Shown: one piece after another, positions 27,348-36,449 of the stretch
Layout of the letters: each line of letters begins with the position of its first letter
Numbering within the stretch: the first letter of the stretch is position 1
Source: Bacteroidales bacterium
GTDB taxonomy: Bacteria > Bacteroidota > Bacteroidia > Bacteroidales > Marinilabiliaceae
DNA: 64,000 nt
NCBI GenBank assembly: GCA_024401365.1
Contig: JAKSLE010000004.1
Coordinates: forward strand, 62,001-126,000
Direction of reading: 5' to 3'
Position numbers and translations under genes: made by a program
The notes under the pieces: model-generated
Seen by the model: the letters and a program-made list of their open reading frames with translations, nothing else
Database searches by the model: none
What the model was told of the DNA's origin: nothing

Positions 27348-28550
27348 CTAGTCTCGTGGCTCAAATGGCTCGTATGGACGGAAGTAATGTGTATCTGTAA
27401 AGAACTCACCACCAGCACCTGTTACAGTAATATCTCCACTGGCACCTGTAGTTACAAATGGAATATCCAACTCGCCTGGACCATAAGGATTAGGGAACTT
27501 CAACACAAATGATACAGCAAACTTACGTGGGTAACTCTCAAAACTTGTCTTCTGCAACCAGTAGTCATAGTATGGATTGTACTCCCAACATGCTGTACCA
27601 GCACCACCCTTGGTACTGCCTGTAGCAATGTACGCACGCTGACCCTCTGCATTAGGACTGTTGACTACAAACGATACACCACCATACAATGGCAATCCCA
27701 AATAGTCATCATCAAAGTCGTATGCTGTATGGTCTCCTAGTCGATTCAAGTGCTCCCAGTCATCTGTCATGGCATTGTATCTCTGGAACCAGTCTATACT
27801 ACCACCATTGTTACCGCCTGCTACATAGCCATACTGCTGAATCTGACCGTCTCTGTTGTAGCCCTCTGCAACAAATGCCTGTGCCTGAGCACGTGGCTGA
27901 CCAATCGCTGTAACAGGCTCCCATGTCTTGCCATCAAATGCAAAGAAGTGCGATTTCTTCTCACTCAGGAAGTCCTCACCTGTACCTACATAGGCCATAT
28001 CCTTGCCAAACTTGTTGTACTGCGCTGGAATAACAAATGCTACAGCATAACGACATGTATCACCTGGATAATCATCTATCTGTGTCCATGTATTAGCCTC
28101 TGGATCATACTCCCAGAAGTCTTTGAGATATGTCTTGCCATTGTATCCAGTACCTACATAACCCTTGCCATTCAACGAGAACGCTACAGCACCGTTACGC
28201 GCCACATTCTGCCCATCACGGTTCACCTTTGGCATAGATGCTACCTCACCTACTGCCGACCACTTAAGTGTACCGTTCGTACCAGCAGGTGTATTCGCTG
28301 TACAGTAAAAGAAGTCCACAAATCGCTCGCGGTCCTCAGTATTTTTTGTATTAGCACCAGTACCTATGTAGGCCTTATTGTCTATTACGAAGCACACAGC
28401 ACCACCTCGAGATGTTCCAGGGAAGTTAACACCTGCCTCAACCCAGTTGCCCATCTTTTCTTCGTTGTCCTCGTCCTCGCATGACGTAAAACACACCGCT
28501 CCCAATGTCAAAATCGCAAGAAGTGCGAAATACTTTGAGTGTCTTGTCAT
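27348..28550 (-). CDS. Kelch-repeat surface lipoprotein
   Basis: 400 residues. Lipobox VCFTSC with Cys24, followed by the acidic EDEDNEE, a surface-export-type signal. Repeated Kelch blades are visible as GGAVCFVIDNKAYIGTG, GAVAFSLNGKGYVGTG, FWEYDPEANTWTQI, AYVGTGED and CWEYNPYYDYWLQK, enough for a beta-propeller. It has its own promoter box and terminator. Likely a surface binding protein; no ligand can be inferred. Confidence 0.85.
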   Translation of the reverse strand: MTRHSKYFALLAILTLGAVCFTSCEDEDNEEKMGNWVEAGVNFPGTSRGGAVCFVIDNKAYIGTGANTKNTEDRERFVDFFYCTANTPAGTNGTLKWSAVGEVASMPKVNRDGQNVARNGAVAFSLNGKGYVGTGYNGKTYLKDFWEYDPEANTWTQIDDYPGDTCRYAVAFVIPAQYNKFGKDMAYVGTGEDFLSEKKSHFFAFDGKTWEPVTAIGQPRAQAQAFVAEGYNRDGQIQQYGYVAGGNNGGSIDWFQRYNAMTDDWEHLNRLGDHTAYDFDDDYLGLPLYGGVSFVVNSPNAEGQRAYIATGSTKGGAGTACWEYNPYYDYWLQKTSFESYPRKFAVSFVLKFPNPYGPGELDIPFVTTGASGDITVTGAGGEFFTDTHYFRPYEPFEPRD

Positions 28551-28586
28551 ATTCTACTTATTTGTCTTTTTAATTTTTTAATGATG

Positions 28587-28594
28587 CAAAGCTA
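28587..28594 (-). promoter_or_regulatory. -7 promoter box TAGCTTTG for the Kelch gene
   Basis: On the - strand TAGCTTTG lies 37 bp before the ATG and fits TAnnTTTG. Confidence 0.6.
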
Positions 28595-28655
28595 CTAACT
28601 TTTCTCCAATACCATTGCATATTTCTGCAAAGGTTCAATATTTTTTTGCAAATGG

Positions 28656-29708
28656 CTACAATTTTAAGTCAAACAGTCCCGACATATTCTTCTTCTTGCC
28701 AAAATAAAAGGAGACATCAAACATCGGATATGCCATAGCAAGGGTTTTGACTCCCACAAAATTGCCCAAACTGCCTAATGCTCCCAACGATACCGAAACC
28801 CTAGGCGTCAAAAAGACTTCTGCTTCTACCCTGGCTTCCAACGATACTGGATGCTTGAGCGTAGGCGAACATTGTAGCCACATGCCACCATGAAGGGTCA
28901 ACCACGAGTTGATATACCCGTCTGCCCATCCCTTGAGGTGCATCCTAAACCCCTTGTTACCATACGTACCGCTCCTTTGAGCTAATATATGATACCCCAT
29001 GGGTGGCATGACTTCATCTTGCATCTGACTGACCAGAAAGTCTCCAAGCCCTATTACCTTGTTTGCCCCCCTCTCTCTTCTCTGCGCTATTATACGGTAA
29101 TCTATGGGCGACATGACGTCATTCGATAACCTAATACCCCAATAGGTACCAAATCCAAAACTCAAAACCATATATGGATTGCCTGTCGAACAGTTGGGGT
29201 CAGACGACCAGATGTGCGAATAGATAAACTCATGTCCCAACTCTAGTACTTTGATAACATGCGTATTTTCATCACAAATCTTCTCCATCCCAGCCTTCCG
29301 TGCTATCAGATACCCAGGATAAAACGTGGAGAGCGATAGCGCTGATGAGAAAATGTTCAACTTCCCCCATTGCCCCCACTCTCTCTTGGCACCGACTATA
29401 GGTCTGAAGGCGTCTTCTCCTATGTTGGTGCTTATCTCTATGTCGTGACCTATGCCAAATCGAGAGTACTTGAGCAACGAATAGTTGCCTCTGTCATCTG
29501 GCGTAACATAGGCCGACTCCGAGTGATATAGCAAATCATCTCTGTATAGATTGGCCTTGGGTATCCCCTTGTCTTTGTCCAGCGATCTGTTGAACGAGTA
29601 TTCCAAATCTGGCTGGTAGGAGTATACCTTCTGGTCTTTATTACGCTGCGCCGATATGCCTACACTCACCAACGCCGTCAGTAATATTATTATTCCTCTC
29701 AATATCAT
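28656..29708 (-). CDS. Exported beta-barrel-like protein, unknown function
   Basis: 350 residues with a signal peptide (1-21, ending GISAQ). The mature part alternates polar and aromatic residues, as in outer-membrane strands (GHDIEISTNIG, YMVLSFGFGTYWGIRL, MFDVSFYFGKKK). A central segment has HVIKVLELGHEFIYSH; it lacks HExxH and I do not call it a protease. It is 6 bp after prmA, at the end of the PPDK-N/DUF493/prmA group. Confidence 0.65.
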   Translation of the reverse strand: MILRGIIILLTALVSVGISAQRNKDQKVYSYQPDLEYSFNRSLDKDKGIPKANLYRDDLLYHSESAYVTPDDRGNYSLLKYSRFGIGHDIEISTNIGEDAFRPIVGAKREWGQWGKLNIFSSALSLSTFYPGYLIARKAGMEKICDENTHVIKVLELGHEFIYSHIWSSDPNCSTGNPYMVLSFGFGTYWGIRLSNDVMSPIDYRIIAQRRERGANKVIGLGDFLVSQMQDEVMPPMGYHILAQRSGTYGNKGFRMHLKGWADGYINSWLTLHGGMWLQCSPTLKHPVSLEARVEAEVFLTPRVSVSLGALGSLGNFVGVKTLAMAYPMFDVSFYFGKKKNMSGLFDLKL

Positions 29709-29714
29709 ATATTC

Positions 29715-30557
29715 TTATCTCTTTGCCAATTTTAATGCTCGCCACTCTTTGCGCTCTTGCTTCTCTATTAGTTCCATCCCCAATTCTCTTGCCTTGCCTA
29801 CCAGCTTCTCTACGTCTTCTTCATAAAAGCCACTCAGAAGCAATGTCGACGACTTCCCCATACTGCCACAGTACCTGCCCATATCTTCTATAAGTATATT
29901 CCTGTTGATATTGGCTATGAATACGTCAAACTCATCTCCCTCTTTCAACGCCTCTGCTCCTCCTAGTCTGACCTCTACCAACTTTTCTACTCCGTTGAGC
30001 TCGCAGTTTTCTATGGTATTGTCTACGCTGAATTGGTCTATGTCTACCGCTACCACACTCTTGGCTCCTTCCTTGGCAGCTAGTATGCCTAGTATTCCTG
30101 TGCCACAACCCATATCGGCTACTCGCTTCCCCTTCAGTTCCATACCCAACAGAAAGTGCATCATCATGCCTGTCGTCTCATGATGCCCCGCCCCAAAAGC
30201 ATTCTTCGGGTCTATTATCACCTCCTTTGGTATGCTGGGATGCTTCTCGTGCTGCGGTCCCCTGACGTAGTATGTGGCATCTACTTCTATGGGCTTGAAG
30301 TAGTTCTTCTCCCACTCTTCATTCCAGTCGGCATCTTCTACCTCACTGGCTTCTGCCTCATACCCTACCCCCTCTATCATGGGGTCTATCGTGCATATCA
30401 CCCCCTCATCATAGAACTGGTCTTGTATGTAGGCCTCAAAACCGTCTTCTGTCTCAAGAAACGACTCATACCCAAGCTCGCCCAACTGCGATATCATTAT
30501 ATCACAGGCGTCTTCCGAATAGGGAGTGAGCTTATATGTAACCTTGTAGTAATGCAT
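29715..30557 (-). CDS. prmA: Ribosomal protein L11 methyltransferase
   Basis: 280 residues. N-terminal substrate-recognition ferredoxin-like domain, then KNAFGAGHHETTGM, the SAM-binding VADMGCGTGILGILAAKEGA and VFIANINRNIL. It trimethylates L11. It starts 7 bp downstream of the DUF493 gene. Confidence 0.95.
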   Translation of the reverse strand: MHYYKVTYKLTPYSEDACDIMISQLGELGYESFLETEDGFEAYIQDQFYDEGVICTIDPMIEGVGYEAEASEVEDADWNEEWEKNYFKPIEVDATYYVRGPQHEKHPSIPKEVIIDPKNAFGAGHHETTGMMMHFLLGMELKGKRVADMGCGTGILGILAAKEGAKSVVAVDIDQFSVDNTIENCELNGVEKLVEVRLGGAEALKEGDEFDVFIANINRNILIEDMGRYCGSMGKSSTLLLSGFYEEDVEKLVGKARELGMELIEKQERKEWRALKLAKR

Positions 30558-30564
30558 ATCTCTT

Positions 30565-30840
30565 CTACAACGACATCACTCCTGGTATCGATGCTGCTTT
30601 GCTGGTCAACTCTACTATCGAGTCCGCACTGGGCATCATAGCTACACAGGTCATAGCCACATACTTGCCATTCGCACTGTCTTTGTACGACATTACTCCG
30701 TCTGTCGGCATCAGCGCCCTCACCTCTGCTATGGTGTGAACGTCATTGGGCATGACAAACTTAAACATGTACTTCAATGGCCATCTCTTGGTCTTGAGCA
30801 ACTGCGCTCTGAGACCTTCCAACTGCTTGTCTTGTTGCAT
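30565..30840 (-). CDS. DUF493 (YbeD-like) small protein
   Basis: 91 residues. KYMFKFVMPNDVHTIAEV and the SKDSANGKY-like KDSANGKYVAMTC strand match the ACT-like DUF493 fold. Its role is unclear. It lies 30 bp after the PPDK-N protein and 7 bp before prmA. Confidence 0.8.
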   Translation of the reverse strand: MQQDKQLEGLRAQLLKTKRWPLKYMFKFVMPNDVHTIAEVRALMPTDGVMSYKDSANGKYVAMTCVAMMPSADSIVELTSKAASIPGVMSL

Positions 30841-30870
30841 CTATTTCTCTTTTCTCGTTCTTTTTGTTTC

Positions 30871-33800
30871 CTATATTTCTGCTATCCTGGAGTCAAGGGC
30901 AACTACCGATTTCCTGTCCTTTCCGTTCATCTTCACTACCAGCGGCTCACTGGCCCTTACATGACGGAAGAATGGAGTGCGCTCTACTTCGTCCAATTTC
31001 TTTATATTGTCCCAGGCTATATAGTCTATGGTACTGCCGTCTTGAACACTTAAATACCCAATGTTCATCGATGTCACATTGTGGAAGAAGTGCGAACCAA
31101 GCGACGAGTCTAACGGGAAGTTTGGCAACGACATCTCTACTATCATCTTGGCCATCGATATCTGCGCCCATTGTACCGGTATGCCTATAAACTTGTCTCG
31201 AGTACCCCAACGTCCTGGACCTATCAGCACATAGTGCTTGCCGGCTGATATCATCTTGTTGTTCAGATACTCTATCTCTTTGGCCATCGCCTCCGTCTGC
31301 ATATGGTCAAAGGTCTCTGGATCTACATATATAATGTCGGTAATATCCTTTACCTCTCCATTGCCTAGACTCGAGGTCGTATATAGTATGGCACTCTCCC
31401 TGGCTGGCTTGTCTACTATTACCGACGACCCCTGCAGCTCACTTACTATAGGCTTCATCTGCAATAGATAGAACGATGGCAGGTCATTCGGACCGTCTTC
31501 TAGATCCAATGCCCACTCTATCTCAACTGGCGAACCCATGGCCTCTTTGGCTGTTACCAGCAATTGCGAGAGCAACTTGGCTAGCGGCACATAGTCAAAC
31601 TTGAGTATGTCCGCAAAGTTCACTATACGTGGACCATAAGCATTCAATCCAGGCTCTATCGTATCATTGTCTGGATTATATACCGAGGCACAGTGCTTCA
31701 GCGTCCCATGTTTCTCTGCTTCACTGATGTCTAGTGTGGCCAACGGCGCCTGCTCTCCATTGTTCACGTAGTCCAAATCATGCTTGTCTAAGTCTACGGC
31801 CAAAAACTCTACCTGCGTGGTCTTTACCATGTCTGCCGTCGACATAATGGCAATATTCGGCCACGCTGGCGAGAACCTGTAGGCCTTTGATCCTCCTACT
31901 ACATAATACCCTAAGCCAAATCCGGCTACAGCAAAGCCTTCGTCTGGCTTCATGTGGGCTACTGGATAGTAGTTGTAACTTTGTGCCGTTCCTGCCGCAT
32001 GAGGATAGAAGTAATGGTCGTACTTGTTGCCTACCAACGCCTGAAGTACCACCGCCATCTTCTCTTCTTCTATATTGTGGTGTATCGTCTGGAAATAGGC
32101 CCTCGACGAGTCACTGTATATAGATGCATATACCATCCTGATGGCATCTGCCAACGCCTTGACGTTCAATTCGTCTGTCTGCTCGTTATTTGGTACCAGA
32201 TAGGTGTCAAATACTCCGGCAAATGGCTGATTCATGGAATCTTCCGATAGACTTGACGATCGTACGGCTATAGGCGTCTTGACTTGCTTCACATAGCGTC
32301 TGAGCCTGTCCATCAACTGGTCCGACAGCGGCACATTGGCAAATACACTCCTCAACTTCATGTAGTCTGTCTCTTCGCCTATATAGGCATATAGATCTCC
32401 TCGCTCCATAAATCGCGAGAACTCGTCGGTGCCTATTATGGCTGTCATCGGCATTCGCAGATTGATATAGTCCGAGAACTTCGATGTGTCTATATTCTGT
32501 ATCAGCGTGTTGATAAAGGCTAATCCTCTACCCTTGCCTCCAAGCGAACCACTGGCCATGGAGATAATGCTTCGCTCATCTAGCGTATCTACCTCGTCAA
32601 AGTCCAACTTCTTGCCTCGCCTCCTGTCCGCAGTGTGCTGCCCTATAGTGTCAAGTACCTCCTTGCGGAATACTTCCATCTCGTCTTTCTTATAGTCTTC
32701 TACCCTGATGGTGCTGAGCTTGTGCGCCAATGGTATCTCTCCTCGCGACATAATCCACGACGATATACGGTTGCCTCTGCAGTACTTGGGAAGCATATCA
32801 ATTGGTATATTCCTGAATATCTTCTCAAATTCTTTCATCCCCTTGGCCTTGGCCAACGGCTTGCCACTGCCCGACCTGAAGAAGAAGTCTCCAAATCCGA
32901 GTCGCTGTGTCAAAAAGTCCATAATCTCGGCTTGCATGGTGTCTGAGTTCTTGTCTAGATACTCTACACCCAACTTCTTCGCTATGGCCTTGCCGTCTGG
33001 ATCGGCTGTCTGCAATATCATAGGTACTCCTGGAGAATTGGTGGTCATGTACTGCAATAACTCTTCTCCAGCCCTGTTGTCTGCCTTGCCATTATGGTCA
33101 AATTCTAAGTCGGATATCACACAGAGCAGAAAGTCTTTGTACTTCTCATACATGAACATCGCATCTTCATAGTTTCGCGCATGAAGTATCTTCGGACGCT
33201 GACGCATCTTGGATATCTTGTTTATCTCATTCCTCTCTTCTTCACCGAGCAACTTCTGTACTTGCCCAAACACAATGCCAAAGAGTATCTGCAAATACTT
33301 CGAATAGTATATAGGTGAGTCTTCTATCAAAAGTATGACTCGCACAAGTCCTATCGCCGTGTCATTCTCTACATTGGCATTGTCTTCTATCGACTTTACT
33401 ATAGAGAAGAGTATCTGCGAGTTGCCACTCCATACAAATAGCTTGTCTATCGAGGGCAGACTCATCGTCAACTGCTCAAAGTATTTTATGTTGTTGGTCT
33501 TGTTGAGCAACAGAAAGACTGGAAGGTCCGACTGCCTGGCTTTTATGTTTTCTGATAGGTCTATGACCGACTTGGAGTCAAGGCCAACCATCAGAATGGC
33601 TAGGTCAAATCGCGTCGATTCCATCAACTCTAGTGCCTCTGCAGCCGACGAGACTCCCGTAATTCGTGGCAGCGAGAAGAGACTGTACTGATATATCTCT
33701 CCCATAAACTGCTCAAAAAACGAGTCGTCATTCTCTAGCGTGAAGGCATCATATAGCGTCGCCACAAAGAGTATGTTCTTTACCTTGTACTTCATCATGT

Positions 33801-34662
33801 CTAGGTAGACATACTTCTCTATCATCTGCTTGTTGAAGAACAACTGCAGCGGCTTCTTGTCTTTTGTCAATGTCTTGCGGAAGTCCTCACTTACCGCCGT
33901 CGATGCCTGCTTCGGATAGTTGTTGTACAACTCCCTGCCTTTGTAGTTATTGATGTAACCACAAATGAGGCGCGAGAGATTCATCAGCAACTGATACTCT
34001 TCTTTCAAGAACGGTCCGTCAAACTCATTTGGCCTCTCTTCCAGATAACATACCTGTATTATGCCGTTCTTGTTGTCAAGAGAAACAAAAGATTCCGACA
34101 TCGACCACCTCGTCTCTTGATACCCCTTTGTCCTGATATCATAATTCTCATACACAATCCTCACCCTCGTAATGTCAGGATACTGCCACGAGGCTGGTAT
34201 CACATCCGCTATCTGCTGCAATGTGTCTTGTATATGTACATCCTTGGCTATAATCTGCGACGACATATTGATGCCGTCCAACTCTTTCTTCCTCTCCCTG
34301 TGCTCGTACGATAGAGTGTCGAACAACTGCCCTAATATGCAACTCTTCACCAGCGTCAACGCCAAGTCCAACGAACCGTCTTTCTCCGCAACATCAAAAA
34401 ACGTCGACCCAGGACTGCTGTAATAGGCTTCCAATATCAACCCCACTCGCTCATTGACCATCATGGTCTTACTCTTGCGAAATGGCGTGAAAGTAAACGA
34501 GTCCGATGTAAACCACATCTCATCAAACCCTACTCTTAGTGCATTTGTCTCTAGATATTGCGACAATAACGCACACATCTGCGACATGGCGCCTTGCAGG
34601 CCTTCTACACGAACCGTATTGCCCGCCGTAACAATCCCCGAATATAGTGTCTCCTTTGTCAT
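30871..34662 (-). CDS. Large sensor/receiver-like protein with PPDK N-terminal domain
   Basis: 1263 residues from the ATG at 34662. An upstream in-frame ATG at 34707 exists but lies ahead of the TATCTTTG box (34694-34687), so would not be in the transcript; AGAAGG precedes the 34662 start. Layout: an N-terminal unknown/sensor-like region (~1-290), two receiver-like segments (the first around DLAILMVG, the second beginning VILLIEDSPIYY with ISDLEFDHNG), then a pyruvate,phosphate dikinase ATP-binding domain (SGSLGGKGRGLAFI, TPIAVRSSSLSEDS, IEWALDLEDG). The PEP-utilising phosphohistidine domain and C-terminal barrel are absent, so it is not a complete PEP synthase. It probably forms a regulatory or phosphotransfer module; automated names such as PEP synthase would mislead. 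Confidence 0.8.
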   Translation of the reverse strand: MTKETLYSGIVTAGNTVRVEGLQGAMSQMCALLSQYLETNALRVGFDEMWFTSDSFTFTPFRKSKTMMVNERVGLILEAYYSSPGSTFFDVAEKDGSLDLALTLVKSCILGQLFDTLSYEHRERKKELDGINMSSQIIAKDVHIQDTLQQIADVIPASWQYPDITRVRIVYENYDIRTKGYQETRWSMSESFVSLDNKNGIIQVCYLEERPNEFDGPFLKEEYQLLMNLSRLICGYINNYKGRELYNNYPKQASTAVSEDFRKTLTKDKKPLQLFFNKQMIEKYVYLDMMKYKVKNILFVATLYDAFTLENDDSFFEQFMGEIYQYSLFSLPRITGVSSAAEALELMESTRFDLAILMVGLDSKSVIDLSENIKARQSDLPVFLLLNKTNNIKYFEQLTMSLPSIDKLFVWSGNSQILFSIVKSIEDNANVENDTAIGLVRVILLIEDSPIYYSKYLQILFGIVFGQVQKLLGEEERNEINKISKMRQRPKILHARNYEDAMFMYEKYKDFLLCVISDLEFDHNGKADNRAGEELLQYMTTNSPGVPMILQTADPDGKAIAKKLGVEYLDKNSDTMQAEIMDFLTQRLGFGDFFFRSGSGKPLAKAKGMKEFEKIFRNIPIDMLPKYCRGNRISSWIMSRGEIPLAHKLSTIRVEDYKKDEMEVFRKEVLDTIGQHTADRRRGKKLDFDEVDTLDERSIISMASGSLGGKGRGLAFINTLIQNIDTSKFSDYINLRMPMTAIIGTDEFSRFMERGDLYAYIGEETDYMKLRSVFANVPLSDQLMDRLRRYVKQVKTPIAVRSSSLSEDSMNQPFAGVFDTYLVPNNEQTDELNVKALADAIRMVYASIYSDSSRAYFQTIHHNIEEEKMAVVLQALVGNKYDHYFYPHAAGTAQSYNYYPVAHMKPDEGFAVAGFGLGYYVVGGSKAYRFSPAWPNIAIMSTADMVKTTQVEFLAVDLDKHDLDYVNNGEQAPLATLDISEAEKHGTLKHCASVYNPDNDTIEPGLNAYGPRIVNFADILKFDYVPLAKLLSQLLVTAKEAMGSPVEIEWALDLEDGPNDLPSFYLLQMKPIVSELQGSSVIVDKPARESAILYTTSSLGNGEVKDITDIIYVDPETFDHMQTEAMAKEIEYLNNKMISAGKHYVLIGPGRWGTRDKFIGIPVQWAQISMAKMIVEMSLPNFPLDSSLGSHFFHNVTSMNIGYLSVQDGSTIDYIAWDNIKKLDEVERTPFFRHVRASEPLVVKMNGKDRKSVVALDSRIAEI

Positions 34663-34686
34663 CCTTCTATTCTTATTGACAAAGGA

Positions 34687-34694
34687 CAAAGATA
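34687..34694 (-). promoter_or_regulatory. -7 box TATCTTTG that fixes the downstream start
   Basis: On the - strand, 25 bp before the ATG at 34662. A start at 34707 would lie upstream of this promoter. Confidence 0.65.
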
Positions 34695-34707
34695 ACGTAT
34701 TTATCAA

Positions 34708-34927
34708 TTACACACTAAAACATCCCCCCCTTTTATCTCTCCTTTATCCTATTCTTTCGCCTTTTTATACCTTTTGCCATCTCCGTGTGCAACTCCCTAG
34801 AATTGCCGCATGATACTCTTCTACACCCCCCACGATAATACAACATCAAACATATCCATTCAACAATTCTGGAATGTTTGCGACCATACTTTCCCCAGTA
34901 ATACCAAGGCCTATCACCCTCCAAACA
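34708..34927. other. Intergenic, no gene seen
   Basis: Pyrimidine-rich on the + strand with no supported ORF. It precedes the 11-bp tandem array and a bidirectional terminator, and forms the left border of the accessory patch. Confidence 0.5.
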
Positions 34928-34971
34928 CATACGCACGTCATACGCTCGTCATACGCTCGTCATACGCACAC
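34928..34971. repeat. Four 11-bp tandem units CATACGCTCGT
   Basis: Units at 34928, 34939, 34950 and 34961: CATACGCACGT, CATACGCTCGT twice, then CATACGCACAC. It ends 9 bp before the stem of a bidirectional terminator. Confidence 0.85.
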
Positions 34972-34973
34972 AA

Positions 34974-35016
34974 TAAAAAAGCTACCCACGACATTCAATC
35001 TTGGGTAGCTTTTTTT
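34974..35016. terminator. Bidirectional intrinsic terminator
   Basis: AGCTACCCA (34980-34988) and TGGGTAGCT (35002-35010) with an A-run before and a T-run after, so it can stop transcription from both sides. Confidence 0.9.
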
Positions 35017-35161
35017 CTTTTGCCTTAGCTTTATTGCTCTGTTCTTTCTTAACCTTGTGCCAACTAGTGTAAAATGCGGTTAATATATAATCCGCTGAAT
35101 CCGTGTATCAGACTCGTTCATATTTCATCAAAATATTTTACTATTTTTTTTGAGCCGTCTA

Positions 35162-35191
35162 TTGTTTGCATTCAAAAAATACGTAATTTTG
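35162..35191 (+). promoter_or_regulatory. Strong + strand promoter with no gene downstream
   Basis: TTG (35162-35164), exactly 19 bases, then TAATTTTG (35184-35191), the best -33/-7 match in the window. It points at the 3' end of a - strand gene. The expected start is near 35198. Confidence 0.65.
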
Positions 35192-35197
35192 CATCGA

Positions 35198-35259
35198 GTT
35201 CATCCCTCATTCGAGGGAAGGAAATCGAAAAACGCAAGCCAAGAAGCTCTGCGTTTTTT
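35198..35259 (+). ncRNA. Candidate ~60-nt small RNA
   Basis: Downstream of the promoter at 35162-35191 the transcript would hold a hairpin TCCCTC-attc-GAGGGA (35203-35218) and then a terminator-like stem AAAAACGCA (35228-35236) / TGCGTTTTT (35250-35258), with inner AGC/GCT pairing and a T-tract. This is the anatomy of a small RNA gene. The same stem also serves as the terminator of the - strand gene ending at 35265, so the RNA is only a candidate; an orphaned leader of a lost gene is the alternative. Confidence 0.35.
35228..35259 (-). terminator. Terminator of the RNase-like toxin gene
   Basis: The stem lies 6 bp past the stop codon of the 35265-35765 gene; on the - strand it is followed by TTTTTCG. 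Confidence 0.7.
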
Positions 35260-35264
35260 GCGTT

Positions 35265-35765
35265 TTATAGGATATTGGGAAGTTTCCTCCTGTACTTCTT
35301 CATCATTTTATCTCTCTCCCTGTCTTTACCTTCAATATGATATGCTGTTAGAAGATAATATCCGCTTCCATTTCTTAAAGGTTCAAGAACTATTACATAT
35401 TTTTCATCCTTATCGTATATATATGTCTTTACTCCATCTGGTTCATCTACCGAAAAGACAAGCATATTTTCCGCCTTGTTTCCTTCTATATGATACTTGA
35501 TCCAATGAAGTCTAATCGACCGAGCCCTTTCAAATTCTCTTTTGTTTGTGCTTTTATCTACAATGACTGTAGTTAAATGCCTGAACAATCGCTCCATTTT
35601 ATCTTCTGTATCAGAAGTGGTTGGATGAACTGTTTTGTTCATGAATTCCAGCCCTGGAACAATGTCTTTGTTGAATACTCCTTTAAGCGACTTTATTCTT
35701 TCGCTTTCCGTGAAAGAATCAATATCTAGTAAGGTATTATATTTCTTTAATAAGTTTAATGGCAT
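35265..35765 (-). CDS. Putative barnase/RelE-like RNase toxin (PBECR type)
   Basis: 166 residues, AT-rich. The C-terminal half (ERARSIRLHWIKYHI, VKTYIYDKDEKYVIVLEPL, GYYLLTAYHIEG, then a basic KMMKKYRRK end) has the pattern I recall for phage-type Barnase-EndoU-ColicinE5/D-RelE nuclease domains. The N-terminal half is helical and may be a partner-binding part. It follows a DUF3800 gene with a 3-bp gap. Together they could be a toxin-antitoxin or phage-defence pair. The fold assignment is from memory and needs a profile search. Confidence 0.5.
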   Translation of the reverse strand: MPLNLLKKYNTLLDIDSFTESERIKSLKGVFNKDIVPGLEFMNKTVHPTTSDTEDKMERLFRHLTTVIVDKSTNKREFERARSIRLHWIKYHIEGNKAENMLVFSVDEPDGVKTYIYDKDEKYVIVLEPLRNGSGYYLLTAYHIEGKDRERDKMMKKYRRKLPNIL

Positions 35766-35768
35766 ATT

Positions 35769-36440
35769 CTATTGTAGTTCGATGTAAAACAGATTGAGTT
35801 TTTCTGAATAGTTTGTCTTGCAAAGATCTATTGTATCAGCGTGCTTTTTTATCCGATTTATAATCTGAACTTTTGCATCATTCTGCTTGTCTTCCATATT
35901 GGCATTATATGCTATTGCACCCATGATAAGGTCTGTCAATTGCAATAATAAACTCTCCTCAGAACGTATATTCTGTACGTTCCTGAAAGCGCTATATTTC
36001 ACGTTGAGTATCTCTTTGAGTTTTCTGACTTTGCAAGCACTTAACGAATCTTTGATGTCCAGATATACATTATAGTTGTTTGTATTGCTGATTTTGTGGT
36101 TCAATAGTTGGTAATACATCTTGTAATAGAAATCATCATAGGTATTGCCTGCATCACATTTTATGCGCGACTTATCTACACCTACAACTCTAAAACGCAA
36201 ATCGGTATCAAAGAAATAATCAATCAAGTCAATGTAAAATTTTAGTTTTGACATTGACACATTCGACCATTTGATTTCCGCATAGAAGTTGTGCTTTTTC
36301 TTAAACGCCTTGATGCGCATTACATGTCGTTTTACTTGTGGGTACGCACAGCTTATCGAACCCAAGAACATGTACTTCTTATGGTCGTGCTCTATATGGC
36401 AACTCTCATCACAATATATATTGAATGTCTTATTCTCCAT
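35769..36440 (-). CDS. DUF3800 family protein
   Basis: 223 residues. N-terminal FNIYCDESCHIEHDHKKYM with the early Asp-Glu-Ser, a FRVVGVDKSRI strand, and a C-terminal SLLLQLTDLIMGAIAYN helix with Asp match DUF3800, a putative RNase H-like/nuclease family common in defence islands. It is AT-rich and rare in the flanking housekeeping style, so is probably acquired. Co-transcribed with the RNase-like gene. Confidence 0.75.
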   Translation of the reverse strand: MENKTFNIYCDESCHIEHDHKKYMFLGSISCAYPQVKRHVMRIKAFKKKHNFYAEIKWSNVSMSKLKFYIDLIDYFFDTDLRFRVVGVDKSRIKCDAGNTYDDFYYKMYYQLLNHKISNTNNYNVYLDIKDSLSACKVRKLKEILNVKYSAFRNVQNIRSEESLLLQLTDLIMGAIAYNANMEDKQNDAKVQIINRIKKHADTIDLCKTNYSEKLNLFYIELQ

Positions 36441-36449
36441 ATTCTCTTT

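Noticed and set aside
28656-29708. Metalloprotease call for the 350-aa exported protein because of LELGHEFIYSH
   Set aside because: The order is GHEF without a second His four residues after the first in an HExxH pattern; the rest looks like a barrel.
34663-34707. Upstream ATG at 34707 as the start of the PPDK-domain protein
   Set aside because: It lies upstream of the TATCTTTG promoter box, so would not be transcribed; the ATG at 34662 has a purine-rich site before it.
34928-34971. Possible CRISPR array
   Set aside because: Units are 11 bp, contiguous and without spacers, and no cas genes are present.
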